Shown: positions 16,994 to 27,390, counted from the first letter of the stretch. The stretch is 64,000 nt of DNA from Bacillus sp. 7884-1 (GCF_002272245.1 NZ_NPDD01000116.1:1-64000), one strand, 5' to 3'. Made by a program: numbers and translations. Notes: generated from the letters alone by a model not told the origin.

Positions 16994-17662
16994 TTAAGAA
17001 ACAGGCTTTTTATCCCAATAAAAGAGGGAAACTACTATTAAACCAATGAAAAACCATTGCTCCATTGAAAATAAGAAAAAGTTAACGGCAATATTCTCAT
17101 AAATGAATGAAAGGATAAGATTTAGAAAAGAAAGAATGATAGTGAAAGTAAAGATGTTTTTTTGAGTTAAAATGTCTCGTTTAATGAAGGCTAAAGACAA
17201 GCATGAAGCAGTACATAACCCAAAAAGGAGATGGCTAAGATTTTCGCCATTTAGAAAAAAATATCGTAATATGTGATACCCACTTAATGTTGAGAAACTA
17301 AAAATGAATGCAGATTGTAAGATTAACATATTAGGTATTTTTATCTTCCTTGCTTTGAAAAAGAAATATAAAACTGATCCAATAATTGCCAGAATTAAAC
17401 CATTGCTGCCCCCTGTAAAATATAATAAAGAGTATAAACTCTTCATAACCAATGAGGGTTCCAGTAAGATTAGACTGATTTTCCATATAATAAAACCTAT
17501 AAATAAGGTATTTGCTATTTCGTCGAATATCTTCTTAGTAGTCTCATCTTTTTCCGTAGGCATAAACCACCATTTCAAAAAGAATAAACCAATGATCACT
17601 GATATCCCTAGCAATAACCATTTAACCAGAATGGCGAATGAGCCTATTTGAATAACTTCCAT
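16994..17662 (-). CDS. Polytopic membrane protein of unknown function
   Basis: 222 residues with about seven hydrophobic helices and short loops. AGGGGGG lies 4 bases before the ATG. The segment SLLYFTGGSNGLILAIIGSV resembles faintly the conserved glycine patch of prolipoprotein diacylglyceryl transferase, but the essential motifs of that enzyme are not clear. I therefore leave it unassigned. It lies 18 bases upstream of the ResA-like gene, so a role in the same envelope redox process is possible. Confidence 0.6.
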   Translation of the reverse strand: MEVIQIGSFAILVKWLLLGISVIIGLFFLKWWFMPTEKDETTKKIFDEIANTLFIGFIIWKISLILLEPSLVMKSLYSLLYFTGGSNGLILAIIGSVLYFFFKARKIKIPNMLILQSAFIFSFSTLSGYHILRYFFLNGENLSHLLFGLCTASCLSLAFIKRDILTQKNIFTFTIILSFLNLILSFIYENIAVNFFLFSMEQWFFIGLIVVSLFYWDKKPVS

Positions 17663-17739
17663 AAGCCCCCCTAATCATTATTAATTGAATTTAAAATCAT
17701 ATACCATTTTACTGTATAATGGTTATTCATTTTTACATC

Positions 17740-17767
17740 AAAAAAGGGCTAACCAGCCCCTTTTTAA
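17740..17767. terminator. Terminator-like hairpin
   Basis: AAAAAGGGCT and AGCCCCTTTTT pair around a four-base loop with A- and T-runs on both sides, so it can act in either direction. It lies in the 377-base gap between the membrane protein and the Lrp gene. Confidence 0.6.
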
Positions 17768-17806
17768 AATTTATTTAATAGAATGATGTCACTACTATCG
17801 CAGAAG

Positions 17807-17896
17807 TTAAACCCGAAGCACTTTAAATTGTCCGCCTCCGAGTATGGACTTAACATAATCGATCTTTACATGATCAAAATAAACTTTATTTCTTTC
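17807..17896 (-). pseudogene. C-terminal remnant of an unidentified protein
   Basis: On the minus strand an open stretch of about 30 codons reads KVYFDHVKIDYVKSILGGGQ and six further residues before TAA at 17807, with no start codon. Its balanced composition looks like real protein rather than noise. I do not recognise the family. It may be the leftover of a gene lost from this gap. Confidence 0.25.
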
Positions 17897-18039
17897 ATTT
17901 TATTTATGATGTTTGTATATTTCACTTTAATATAAAAGTGGTAATTATTATCCCTAAAATTTTTCTAAAGCAGCAATTTAGCCTATTTAGAAAGCCGTTG
18001 ATGTCAGCAACAACATAAATATTTTAATTTTATATTGCT

Positions 18040-18450
18040 CTATTTATTAATAACAATCGATAATTTATAGCTTACCAAATTGCTCAAACCTATTAAAAAT
18101 CCATCTAATATTTCATTGGTTTGAAATTTGCATTCGAGAAGATAACAACTTTCTCCACTGATTTTGAAATTGTTTATGACGTATTGTTCTTGGTTTTTTA
18201 TGAGCGACAAATAAGGTTGATGATTCGTGTTTTTCGTATAAATATGTAGAATTGCGTGAATTGCATACCCCATTTTTACCTGATTAACATTAATGGTGTA
18301 TCCCTCTATAATCCCACTGTCTTCTAATTTCGCCACTCTAGCTGAAGTAGCTGGTCCAGTCAAATGGACTTTCTCGCCTAATTCTTTCATTGTAATCCGA
18401 CTGTTCTTCGATAATTCGTCTAAGATCTGAATATCCGTGCTATCTAACAT
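18040..18450 (-). CDS. Lrp/AsnC-family transcriptional regulator
   Basis: 136 residues. The N-terminal helix-turn-helix is DIQILDELSKNSRITMKELG..TSARVAKLEDSGII, followed by the RAM effector domain with the ISGESCYLLECKF segment. AAAGGAG precedes the ATG. It is divergent from the metallo-hydrolase gene at 18581 with 130 bases between, so it may regulate that gene and itself. It is a close relative of the Lrp at 31079, which stands in the same divergent relation to another hydrolase. Confidence 0.85.
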   Translation of the reverse strand: MLDSTDIQILDELSKNSRITMKELGEKVHLTGPATSARVAKLEDSGIIEGYTINVNQVKMGYAIHAILHIYTKNTNHQPYLSLIKNQEQYVINNFKISGESCYLLECKFQTNEILDGFLIGLSNLVSYKLSIVINK

Positions 18451-18580
18451 TTATACACTCCTTTCATTAATAAAGTAAAACCGCCAAAACACTTTATTTA
18501 ATCTATGTATCCTGCAATGGGTTACAGTATAGAATATACATTGTTCAAAGAAATTTTAAAAGAAAAGGAGTTAATGAAAT

Positions 18581-19348
18581 ATGAATATACAACTAATTCG
18601 AAACGCTACACTCGTTCTTCAATATGCAGGTAAAAAGTTTCTGATTGATCCATTTTTAGCAGATAGAGGGACTCTTCCGCCTTTCCCTTCATTAAAACAA
18701 GACGACTCAAATAATCCTTTATTTAGTTTGCCAATATCTATTGACGATATTATTCATAATGTTGATGCTGTAATTGTCACTCATCTACATTATGACCACT
18801 GGGATGATGCTGCCAAAGAGGCATTGCCAAAGGATATAAAGCTGTTTAGTCAAAACGAAGAAGATGCCGCTGAAATCAGAAACTCTGGTTTTCAAAATGT
18901 AGAAGTCTTACAAAAAGGTACCGTTTTCGAGGGCATACAATTAAGCAAAACAAACGGAGAGCATGGAAGAGGAGATATATTAAAACTTCCATTAATCGGT
19001 AAAGTGAGCGGAGTTGTCTTTAAGCATTCTGATGAAAAAACGCTATATATTGCTGGAGATACAGTGTGGAATAAGTATGTTCAAGAAGCTATCGAAACAC
19101 ACAAACCAGAAATAATTGTCGTAAATGGTGGGGATAACCAATTTCCAGAAGGTGGTTCTCTAGTAATGGGGAAAGATGATATTTTTGAAGTTTATAAAGC
19201 TGCTCCTAACGCAAAAATTATTTCTGTCCATATGGAAGCAGTCAATCATTGGGCATTATCAAGAGAGGAATTAAAAAGCTTTATTAATGAAAAAGAAATC
19301 TCCTCTAATGTTTTAGTACCTAAAGACGGAGAAACATATTCATTTTAA
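18581..19348 (+). CDS. UlaG-like metallo-beta-lactamase-fold hydrolase
   Basis: 255 residues. The metal motif is VTHLHYDHWDD near residues 66-76, with further ligands in LYIAGDTVWNKY and ISVHMEAVNHWALS. GGAG lies 10 bases before the ATG. Members hydrolyse phosphoester or lactone substrates; the substrate is unknown. The gene was duplicated together with an MFS transporter: a broken copy lies at 21541-21948. In this copy the hydrolase survived and the transporter decayed. Confidence 0.85.
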   Translation: MNIQLIRNATLVLQYAGKKFLIDPFLADRGTLPPFPSLKQDDSNNPLFSLPISIDDIIHNVDAVIVTHLHYDHWDDAAKEALPKDIKLFSQNEEDAAEIRNSGFQNVEVLQKGTVFEGIQLSKTNGEHGRGDILKLPLIGKVSGVVFKHSDEKTLYIAGDTVWNKYVQEAIETHKPEIIVVNGGDNQFPEGGSLVMGKDDIFEVYKAAPNAKIISVHMEAVNHWALSREELKSFINEKEISSNVLVPKDGETYSF

Positions 19349-19435
19349 AGAATCAGAGCAGACAGAAATTGCAGTTTTAATTTTATATGAGTGGAAAGAC
19401 AATCATGTCTGTTGAAACCAAATAAGAGTTGGTTC

Positions 19436-19620
19436 GTCGTTTTTATGCAGCACTTTTCCAAACAACCAATGTGTCTTCCTCTCTTAAAAAATCAAAAGCA
19501 TCGTCTAGTCCGTTCTTGATGATTTGTCTTCACTAGCATTGTCAGTGAAGATTTGTTGGCATCCGCGTTGTGGTAAAGCATTCTTTTGTTGGATAAATTT
19601 CTGATCTTAAATAAAAACCC
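19436..19620 (-). pseudogene. Serine recombinase (resolvase/invertase) remnant
   Basis: On the minus strand a frame reads DQKFIQQKNALPQRGCQQIF then TDNASEDKSSRT, and after a stop or shift LREEDTLVVWKSAA. This matches the middle of the catalytic domain of Tn3-type resolvases and Pin-type invertases (GC..IF.D..SG...RP.L...L..L..GDTLVVWKLDRL). The N-terminal serine and the C-terminal DNA-binding part are gone. It marks a former mobile element between the two copies of the hydrolase/transporter pair. Confidence 0.65.
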
Positions 19621-19690
19621 AGGTTAATTGTGAATGTTAATTTTATTTTGTGCAGTTTCTAAGCATTTATTTGTTTGTAGTGATACAAGG

Positions 19691-19723
19691 AGCTCATGAT
19701 TATGTAGTTGATAATCATGAGCT
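19691..19723. terminator. Perfect 13-bp hairpin
   Basis: AGCTCATGATTAT and ATAATCATGAGCT pair exactly around GTAGTTG. No strong T-run follows. It could be a terminator of lost genes or the end of a mobile element. Confidence 0.4.
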
Positions 19724-19771
19724 TCTTAATTATTTATTGAACGAAACCTTCTAAAAGAGGATGGGCAAGAA

Positions 19772-20060
19772 ATCGCCTCTTACAGGGATGCTTGTAGATA
19801 AAGGTGGTCGTACTTCAATGGCTGTTGCTTCTGGTGCCACGCTTCTGGCCTCTGGTATGCTGGCACCTTTTGCCCTGCAGATTCAATGGTACTACTTATC
19901 TGTGCGTTAGTACTACTTGGTGTTGGCTGGAACTTTAGCTTAATAAGCGGAACGGTTCTCATTGTAGATGCAACACATCCATCTATTGGTGCAAAAACAC
20001 AGGGATCTGCTGATGTCTTGCTTGCATTATCAGGTGCCACCGGCGGTGCGTTATCAGGAT
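19772..20060 (+). pseudogene. MFS transporter, C-terminal fragment (copy 1)
   Basis: The fragment begins at TGMLVDKGGRTSMAVASGAT, shifts frame near 19885, and continues LLICALVLLGVGWNFSLISG to LALSGATGGALSG, where it breaks into TetR-like sequence. It is near-identical at DNA level to 23109-23400, the end of the second transporter copy. About two thirds of the gene is missing. Confidence 0.8.
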
Positions 20061-20264
20061 TGGATTGATGCTAAGGTAATAAGCGGAGATGTAGCAAAAA
20101 CTCCGACCTTCGCCTTCTTAGGTGTAGTCGATTCCATTATACTAGAGCTTGCATACGGTAATGATGAAAAACGGCTTAGAAGCCTCTTGGACAGTATTGT
20201 GGAGAGGTATTTCACATCAATGATTATACAGAAAGAGGTGTTTATATATGAAGAAAACAATTAA
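20061..20264 (+). pseudogene. TetR-family regulator, C-terminal remnant
   Basis: About 67 residues (DWIDAKVISGDVAKTPTFAF, then LGVVDSIILELAYGNDEKRL and a further tail) match the last helices of a TetR-type ligand-binding domain. The DNA-binding half is missing and the 5' side is joined to an MFS fragment. It overlaps the start of the following efflux pump by 17 bases, so it is probably the former regulator of that pump. Confidence 0.55.
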
Positions 20265-21450
20265 AGAACAAAAGTTGGTATTAATTATTCTTTTAAGCAA
20301 TATATTCATTGCATTTCTAGGTATAGGTCTCATTGTCCCCGTTATGCCGTCTTTTATGAATATCATGCATTTATCGGGAAAAACGATGGGCTATCTTGTC
20401 GCCGTACTTGCGGTGGCACAACTACTTATATCACCGCTCGCAGGACGATGGGTTGACCATTATGGCAGAAAGAAAATCATCATAATCGGCTTGTTTCTTT
20501 TTGGTGTTTCAGAACTTATCTTTGGTCTAGGCACGAATGTATCAGTGCTTTATATATCAAGGATTCTAGGGGGAATTAGTGCCGCCTTTATTATGCCAGG
20601 TGTTACTGCATATGTTGCAGATATTACATCTGTTCAGGAACGTTCAAAAGCGATAGGCTATATTTCTGCCGCCATTAGTACTGGCTTTATTATCGGACCT
20701 GGCATCGGTGGCTTTATTGCAGAATACGGTATACGTATGCCCTTCTTCTTTGCGGCAGGCATTGCCTTTTTAGCATGCATTTCATCAATATTTATCTTAA
20801 AAGAGCCGCTGACAAAGGAACAGCTTGCAGAAATTTCTGCTAATACAAAGCAAACAAACTTTATAGGCGATTTCAAAAGATCACTTAATCCGCGTTACTT
20901 TACTGCCTTTATCATTGTATTTGTACTTGCTTCCGGTTTATCAGCATATGAAACAGTTTTCAGCCTATTTTCTGATCATAAATTTGGCTTCACGCCGAAG
21001 GATATTGCAGCTATTATTATAATCAGCTCAATCTTTGGAGTTGTTATGCAAGTATTTATGTTTGGAAAAATGGTAGATATACTTGGTGAAAAGAAACTGA
21101 TCCAATTATGTTTAATTATAGGTGCAATATTGGCGGTGGCGTCCACTGTAATCTCTAGCTTATTGGCAGTGCTGGCGGTAACTTGCTTCATCTTCCTCGC
21201 ATTTGACTTGCTTCGCCCGGCATTGACGACTTTTTTATCAAAAGCTGCCGGGAAAGAGCAAGGATTTGTTGCTGGAATGAACTCAACCTATACGAGCTTA
21301 GGTAATATCGGTGGGCCAGCGATGGGTGGAATATTATTTGACATAAACATCCACTATCCTTATCTTTTCGCTGCTGTCATTATGGTCATTGGCTTCGGTA
21401 TTACAGTTATGTGGAAAGAAAACCAATTGGGAGAAAGCTTAGCGAAATAA
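20248..21450 (+). CDS. MFS multidrug efflux transporter (Bmr/NorA-like)
   Basis: 400 residues, 12 hydrophobic helices, DHA1 type. Motif A is GRWVDHYGRKKIIIIGLFLF after helix 2, and the antiporter motif C is GFIIGPGIGGFIAEYG in helix 5. AAAGAGGTG lies before the ATG. It should export hydrophobic cations or drugs using the proton gradient. It is the only intact transporter in the rearranged segment. Its upstream regulator has lost its DNA-binding domain, so expression may be unregulated. Confidence 0.87.
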   Translation: MKKTIKEQKLVLIILLSNIFIAFLGIGLIVPVMPSFMNIMHLSGKTMGYLVAVLAVAQLLISPLAGRWVDHYGRKKIIIIGLFLFGVSELIFGLGTNVSVLYISRILGGISAAFIMPGVTAYVADITSVQERSKAIGYISAAISTGFIIGPGIGGFIAEYGIRMPFFFAAGIAFLACISSIFILKEPLTKEQLAEISANTKQTNFIGDFKRSLNPRYFTAFIIVFVLASGLSAYETVFSLFSDHKFGFTPKDIAAIIIISSIFGVVMQVFMFGKMVDILGEKKLIQLCLIIGAILAVASTVISSLLAVLAVTCFIFLAFDLLRPALTTFLSKAAGKEQGFVAGMNSTYTSLGNIGGPAMGGILFDINIHYPYLFAAVIMVIGFGITVMWKENQLGESLAK

Positions 21451-21540
21451 TTAGAAAAGTACGAGACACCTTTGGAACAATAAAAGGCCCAGATTGTACC
21501 TGTGATGATCATTCAAAGTAGCATTCCTTGTGGAGTTAGA

Positions 21541-21948
21541 AAACTATCTAACTCGAAAAGCTATACTCTTAACTTTGAACATTTAAAAACTGCCATTAAT
21601 AGGTAAAGTGTGCGGCGTTGTTTTTAAACATCAAAATGAAAAAACATTATATATTGCCAGTGATACAGTGTGGAATGAGATGTTCAAGAAGCTATCGAAA
21701 TACACAAGCCAGAATCATTGTAGTATTGGCGGAGATAACCAACTTCCAGAAGGTGGTTATCTAGTAAGGGTACAAATGACATTTATGAAGTATATAAGGC
21801 TGCCCCTACCGCAAAAATTATTTCTGTCCATATGGAAGCGGTCAATCATTGGACATTATCAAGAGAGGAATTAAAAAGCTTTATTAATGAAAAAGAAATC
21901 TCCTCTAATGTTTTAGTACCTGAAGACGGAGAAACATATTCATTTTAA
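21541..21948 (+). pseudogene. UlaG-like hydrolase, broken duplicate
   Basis: Bases 21541-21580 resemble the first 14 codons of the intact gene at 18581 (CTCGAAAAGCTATACTCTT against TTCGAAACGCTACACTCGTT). They then jump to its second half from 21583, ending with the same stop context. About 380 internal bases are missing, including the HLHYDH metal motif, and frameshifts occur near 21680 and 21765. It cannot be functional. Confidence 0.85.
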
Positions 21949-22197
21949 ACAATAAAAACAGACAGAAAACATAAATTTCTTGGCATGCAAAAAAGAGTCA
22001 AAAAACTCATTATTACTTTTTAAATTTACTGCTGACAACCATGTCCGCAGTATTTCTCTATTGAATCCTCTCTTTTTTAGAACAATTCCCCCCTAGGTGC
22101 ATAACCAACTTACTACTTCAATAAAGAGGTAACCGAGCAAGTTTAGGATCCTCTTTTGTGAATAACTAAAAAATTAAATTGTTAGGAAGTGTAATGT

Positions 22198-23519
22198 TTG
22201 ATAACTGAAATGGAAGATTCCGAAAAATCAATACAGCAGCCTGTTTGGTTGCAAAGTTATATTGATTCTCCCGAAAAACAAAAACATCTTTATAAAAAAA
22301 CATTAAGAATTGTTATCCTTTCACAAATCTTTGGAGGAGCAGGACTTGCAGCCGGTATAACGGTAGGCGCCCTTCTTGCACAAGATATGCTAGGGACAGA
22401 AAGCGCAGCTGGGATTCCAGTTGGCTTACTCACTTTAGGATCTGCAGGTGCCGCACTGCTTGTAGGTCGGCTTTCACAACGTTTTGGCCGCAGAGCGGGA
22501 CTTGCCGCTGGTTTTCTTACCGGAGGACTGGGTGCAATCGGAGTTATCATCGCCGCCTTAATCAACAATGTTATGCTTTTATTCGCTTCCCTACTTATTT
22601 ATGGAGCTGGTACCGCCACAAATCTTCTAGCACGATACGCGGGTACAGATTTGGCGACACCAAAACAACGGGCAACTGCTGTGAGCATGGCTATGGTTTC
22701 TACTACCTTTGGTGCTGTAGCGGGTCCTAACTTGGTCGATACGATGGGGAAATTTGCACACTCTATAGGTATTCCTACTTTGGCTGGTCCCTTTATCCTA
22801 GCGGCGGCTGCTTTTATCCTTGCCGGATTTGTTCTATTAATTTTTCTTCGTCCAGACCCTTTGGTTGTATCTAGAGCAATAGCGAAAGCCAAGGAGATAG
22901 ACAGTGCGGTACAGGCAAAATCAAATTCAGAAAATTCCACAGCAAACAAAATGGGAATTATTGTAGGTGCTACAATTATGGTATTAACACAATTTGTTAT
23001 GACGGCCATTATGACCATGACACCGATACATATGAAACACTATGGTCATGGTTTGAGAAAAGTGGGTTTGGTCATAGGTTTTCATATAGGTGCCATGTTC
23101 CTTCCTTCACTTGTTACAGGCCTACTGGTTGATAAAGTCGGTCGTCCTACTCTACTATGGCTGTTGTTTCTGGTGCCACGCTTCTGGCCTCAGGCATACT
23201 AGCAGCTTTTGCTCCAGGGGAATCAATGGTCCTTCTTATCTGCGCACTTATACTGCTTGGTGTTGGTTGGAATTTTGGCTTAATAAGCGGAACTGCTCTT
23301 ATTGTAGATGCAACACATCCATCTATTCGTGCAAAAACACAGGGGTCGGTTGATGTCTGGCTTGCATTATCAGGTGCCTCCGGCGGTGCTTTATCAGGAA
23401 TAATAGTCGCTCATTCTAATTATGCGGTACTATCACTTTCTGGAGCTATTATTTCACTGCTGCTCTTTCCTATAGTTATTTGGTCTCGTAAGACTCAAAG
23501 ATTCAAAGCAAAGAGTTGA
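22198..23519 (+). pseudogene. MFS transporter, frameshifted (copy 2)
   Basis: Translation starts at TTG with AGGAAG 8 bases upstream. The first 315 residues are a good MFS protein, with motif A GRLSQRFGRRAGLAAGF and motif C TFGAVAGPNLVDTMG. Near 23145-23150 a one-base loss shifts the frame (GLLVDKVGRPTLLWLLFLVP). The correct frame resumes at MAVVSGATLLASGILAAFAP and runs to the stop at 23519. The expected full length is about 440 residues. It is otherwise complete, so this break is recent or a sequencing error. Confidence 0.85.
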
Positions 23520-23624
23520 TATAAATTTTCTTATATTATTAAGATAGGATCCTATGTCGCTCTTCTCCTAAAGAGTAGCAAGTGTTGCAATATGAAAATC
23601 AATCATGTACTGCACTATCAATTA

Positions 23625-23660
23625 GAATAGGGCTTTCCAACAAATCGGAAAGCCCTATTC
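23625..23660. terminator. Convergent bidirectional terminator
   Basis: GAATAGGGCTTTCC and GGAAAGCCCTATTC form a perfect 14-base stem around AACAAATC, followed by a T-rich stretch, between converging genes. Confidence 0.8.
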
Positions 23661-23681
23661 CTTTTATTCTTTGACCTACTT

Positions 23682-24314
23682 TTATTTACCGGCTAGTTGG
23701 TTTTTTAAATTATCAAATCCAAAACGATTAATAAATTTAGAAAATGGTTCTCTCTTCTTACCGTATCCAGTATAGATATCAATAATCTTTTCGACCACTT
23801 CATATAGTTGTTCAGGAATTAGCTGTTCCATCAATAAAGTACCTATTTGGGTGTCCTTCCCCTTCGCTTTTCCTCCAATATATAAATCATATCCGTTTTG
23901 TACTTTCATGACGCCGATATCATTTACTAGAGGTTCACCACATCCAACTGGACATCCTGTATACGCTGGGCGAAGTGTAAAGGGAACTGGTTTTCCTGCA
24001 ATTCGCTTATTTAGTTCAATGGCTACAGGCATTCCTTCTTCTTCTTCGCCTTTACAAAAATTGCAGATTCTTAAGCTTTTCACAAAATTTCCTACTGGAT
24101 AACAGGACAATCCCACTTCCACAAATTTTCCCTTGACGAATTCCACCTTACTTTCAAGTACCTCAATGTAAAGTTGTTGGAAAGTGGTCAACTCTAGTTC
24201 ATCTCCATCATTCATGTACTGGGCAATGACACCCAGTTGTTTAGCATTTAATTTTGAACCGAATGCTATCCCACCGTTAACAGCCAATTTAACCTTTTTT
24301 TCACTTTGGTTCAT
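23682..24314 (-). CDS. Nitrite/sulfite reductase-like siroheme/[4Fe-4S] protein
   Basis: 210 residues from ATG 24314 (GGGAG 7 bases upstream). The ferredoxin-like half domain (VNGGIAFGSKLNAKQLGVIA) is followed by the siroheme/iron-sulfur half with two Cys pairs, RICNFCKG near residue 90 and TGCPVGCGEP near 125. Full sulfite and nitrite reductases have two such halves and over 500 residues; this is a one-unit protein, like small dissimilatory-type or NirD/NirA-like relatives seen in Bacilli. It probably moves electrons in sulfur or nitrogen metabolism; the substrate is not certain. Confidence 0.75.
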   Translation of the reverse strand: MNQSEKKVKLAVNGGIAFGSKLNAKQLGVIAQYMNDGDELELTTFQQLYIEVLESKVEFVKGKFVEVGLSCYPVGNFVKSLRICNFCKGEEEEGMPVAIELNKRIAGKPVPFTLRPAYTGCPVGCGEPLVNDIGVMKVQNGYDLYIGGKAKGKDTQIGTLLMEQLIPEQLYEVVEKIIDIYTGYGKKREPFSKFINRFGFDNLKNQLAGK

Positions 24315-24362
24315 TACCATTCTCCCATCCTACTTAACATTTATTCTGATAATCATCGTTTC

Positions 24363-24797
24363 TTACTTCAAAGAAACCTTCCCTTTGGCTTCAATAACAA
24401 CACCAGCTTTTTTCAATAAATTTCCGACTTCACATCCTCTATCTGCTCCTTCAATTGCTCTTTGTGCGGATTGAACTTGCGCTTCAGTTGCATCAACAGA
24501 TAAAATAATTTGTGGATAATGAGTAATGTTAAACCCATTATCGGATATAGTTGCCTCAGAATTTACTGTAAGTTCTACTACAGGTACTTTTCTAGTTTCA
24601 AGCATAAAAGTAAGAGTTGCTATATAACAAGTTGTTGCAGACGAAATGAGAAGCTCACTTGGATTCGCTCCATTCCCACTGCCTCCCTTTGATTCTGGAA
24701 CAGCGACATTCGTCTCAAGATATTCTGCCTTTAGCATCCCATTCCCTGCTATTCCATCATTCCAAACAGCCTTTACACTTGTTTTCATTTCCGCCAT
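24363..24797 (-). CDS. OsmC/Ohr-family peroxiredoxin-like protein
   Basis: 144 residues from ATG 24797, chosen because GGAGG lies 9 bases upstream; the frame is open for 12 more codons. The two redox Cys are in SSATTCYIATLTFMLE near residue 50 and GADRGCEVGNLLKKAG near 125. The family detoxifies organic hydroperoxides and also reacts with persulfides. Its place between the siroheme protein and copA fits a thiol-stress role. Confidence 0.87.
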   Translation of the reverse strand: MAEMKTSVKAVWNDGIAGNGMLKAEYLETNVAVPESKGGSGNGANPSELLISSATTCYIATLTFMLETRKVPVVELTVNSEATISDNGFNITHYPQIILSVDATEAQVQSAQRAIEGADRGCEVGNLLKKAGVVIEAKGKVSLK

Positions 24798-24883
24798 CGT
24801 TCCCATTCCTCCATTGAAATTATTCCTATACATTTATCGAGTAAACGACGCTTACGCCGTTTACTCAGTAGTTATCATTCTTT

Positions 24884-27316
24884 TTATTTTTCTAATTTAA
24901 TTCTTTGTAAGCGTAATGCGTTCAACACCACCGACACGGAACTAAATGCCATCGCTGCACCAGCGACCCATGGTGCAAGGAATCCTGCTGCCGCAATGGG
25001 AATCCCGATGACGTTATAGGCAAATGCCCAAAATAGGTTTTGCTTTATATTACGCATCGTCTTGCGACTCATTAAGATCGCATCGGCAATACTGTTTAAG
25101 TCTCCTCGGATCAGTGTAATATCCGCAGCTTCCATTGCGACATCTGTACCTGTACCAATGGCCATCCCAATATCGGCTGTAGCTAGTGCTGGTGCATCAT
25201 TAATCCCGTCGCCGACCATTGCCACTTTTTTGCCCTGTTTTTGCAACTTTTTCACTTCTTCTGCCTTACCTTCAGGAAGGACTTCCGCAATGACTGCGTC
25301 AACGCCTACCTCTTGCCCAATTGCATGTGCTGTACGCTCGTTATCACCTGTCATCATGATGACTTTGATGCCCATTTCTTGTAAACGGTGAATAGCTTGT
25401 CGAGATGTATCTTTAATAGTATCCGCTACGGCCACTAGCCCTGCGTATTGTCCATTAATACCATCTAGCATCGCTGTTTTACCATCGCTCTCCAATTTTT
25501 CCATTGCTGGGAGAACTGCCGTAATATCGATCCCATATTGCTGCATAAGTTTACGTGTACCAATGACAACCCCTTGACCTGAAACGGTTGCTTGAACACC
25601 ATAACCTGGAATCGCTTCGAAGAATTGGACGTTGCCAAGTTCGATGCCTTTCTCTTGGATCCCCTGAACGATTGCTTCTGCTAATGGGTGCTCAGATTGT
25701 TTTTCAGCAGCACCGATTAGTGATAGAAATTTCTCTACATCTTGACCATCTGCTAATAAAACATCTGTTAATACAGGTTTACCATGTGTGACAGTGCCTG
25801 TTTTGTCTACTACCACTGTGTCAATGCCTTGTGTTTGTTCTAAATGCTCGCCACCCTTGAATAAAATACCAAATTCCGCTGCACGACCAGAACCAGCCAT
25901 AATGGAAGTCGGTGTGGCTAAACCAAGAGCACATGGACAAGCAATAACAAGTACTGCAATTAATACTTCAAGTGCCGGTGTAAATTCGCCCGGTTGAACC
26001 CATATAATCCATACTAGGAAGGTAAGGATGGCAATTCCTACTACGATCGGCACAAAAATACCTGAAATTTGGTCCGCTAAACGTTGGATCGGTGCTTTCG
26101 AACCTTGTGCATCCTCTACTACTTTAATGATTTGGGCTAATGCTGTGTCACGCCCAACTTTTGTCGCTGTCATTTTGATAAAACCATTTTTGTTAATGGT
26201 GGAACCGTATAATACGTCACCGGCTTTCTTATCGATAGGCAAACTTTCACCTGTTAGCATCGATTCATCAACAGCCGTTGTTCCTTCTAATACTTCCCCA
26301 TCAACTGGAATTTTCTCACCTGGTTTCACTAAAATGGTGTCACCAATGACTACTTCCTCTAACGGTATTTCTTTTTCTACTCCGTCACGTACAACAATCG
26401 CCGTTTTAGCTTGAAGCCCCATTAATTTTTTAATCGCTTCAGATGAACGGCCTTTTGCTTTTGCTTCAAATAATTTTCCTAAAAGAATCAGTGTAATCAG
26501 TACCGCACTTGTTTCAAAATATAGGTGTGGCTCATGGTGGGTTCCAACGGTAACGATCGCTTGATATACACTATAAAAATAGGCTGCTGAAGTACCCATG
26601 ACAACGAGCACATCCATATTGGCACTACCATTACGTAGTGATTTGTAAGCACCAACATAAAACTGTTTCCCAATAACAAATTGTACCGGTGTTGCCAAAA
26701 TTAGTTGAACCCATGGATTCATTAAGAAATCTGGTACATATAGGAACGATGTAAATGAAAAGTGCGCTACCATCGTCCATAATAAGGGTAAAGATAAAAT
26801 GGCTGAAATAATAAATTTACGTTGTTGATCTTTAATATGCTTTTCACGGTGATCTACCTGTTCTTTATCCTCTTGCTTTTGGTGTGCACCGTAACCTAGC
26901 TTCTCTACCTTTGCAATAATATCTGCAATGGTTACTTCTGAAGGATTAAATTCAATGGTTGCTTTTTCAAGTGCTAAATTGACGGATGCAGTTGCAACAC
27001 CTTCCATCTTATTTAACCCTTTCTCAATACGAGTAGAACAAGCTGCACATGTCATTCCGGTAATATCGAATTCTGCTTTTTGTTTCACAACACCGTAGCC
27101 AAGTGCTTCGATTTTCTTTTCAAAATCCTTTACACTCAGTTTGGACGGGTCGTATTTAATCGATGACTTTTCTAGTGCTAAGTTGACAGTTGCTTGCTCG
27201 ACACCCTCCATTTTATTTAACCCTTTTTCAATACGGGTCGCACACGCGGTACACGTCATCCCTGTAATTCCAATACTCGCTTCTTTAACAGCTATACTTT
27301 TTGCTGCTGTACTCAT
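24884..27316 (-). CDS. copA: Copper-exporting P1B-type ATPase CopA
   Basis: About 810 residues. There are two N-terminal metal-binding domains ([14 protein letters not shown] near 20 and [14 protein letters not shown] near 88) and eight membrane helices. The Cu+ channel motif is [11 protein letters not shown], the phosphatase motif TGES, the phosphorylation site [10 protein letters not shown], and the hinge [19 protein letters not shown] marks the P1B class. It pumps Cu+ out of the cytoplasm. AGAGGTG lies 9 bases before the ATG at 27316. A CsoR-type operator lies 20 bases upstream, and a broken copper chaperone gene precedes it. Confidence 0.95.
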   Translation of the reverse strand: MSTAAKSIAVKEASIGITGMTCTACATRIEKGLNKMEGVEQATVNLALEKSSIKYDPSKLSVKDFEKKIEALGYGVVKQKAEFDITGMTCAACSTRIEKGLNKMEGVATASVNLALEKATIEFNPSEVTIADIIAKVEKLGYGAHQKQEDKEQVDHREKHIKDQQRKFIISAILSLPLLWTMVAHFSFTSFLYVPDFLMNPWVQLILATPVQFVIGKQFYVGAYKSLRNGSANMDVLVVMGTSAAYFYSVYQAIVTVGTHHEPHLYFETSAVLITLILLGKLFEAKAKGRSSEAIKKLMGLQAKTAIVVRDGVEKEIPLEEVVIGDTILVKPGEKIPVDGEVLEGTTAVDESMLTGESLPIDKKAGDVLYGSTINKNGFIKMTATKVGRDTALAQIIKVVEDAQGSKAPIQRLADQISGIFVPIVVGIAILTFLVWIIWVQPGEFTPALEVLIAVLVIACPCALGLATPTSIMAGSGRAAEFGILFKGGEHLEQTQGIDTVVVDKTGTVTHGKPVLTDVLLADGQDVEKFLSLIGAAEKQSEHPLAEAIVQGIQEKGIELGNVQFFEAIPGYGVQATVSGQGVVIGTRKLMQQYGIDITAVLPAMEKLESDGKTAMLDGINGQYAGLVAVADTIKDTSRQAIHRLQEMGIKVIMMTGDNERTAHAIGQEVGVDAVIAEVLPEGKAEEVKKLQKQGKKVAMVGDGINDAPALATADIGMAIGTGTDVAMEAADITLIRGDLNSIADAILMSRKTMRNIKQNLFWAFAYNVIGIPIAAAGFLAPWVAGAAMAFSSVSVVLNALRLQRIKLEK

Positions 27317-27335
27317 AATGCTTTTCACCTCTATG

Positions 27336-27352
27336 ATACCCGCATAGGGTAT
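27336..27352. promoter_or_regulatory. CsoR operator upstream of copA
   Basis: ATACCCGCATAGGGTAT is a 17-base pseudo-palindrome of the CsoR type, 20 bases upstream of the copA start. It indicates copper-dependent derepression independent of the copZ promoter. Confidence 0.75.
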
Positions 27353-27390
27353 ATTTTTTTAGAAAATAAGAGAGTGCAAAGGGAGCACTC

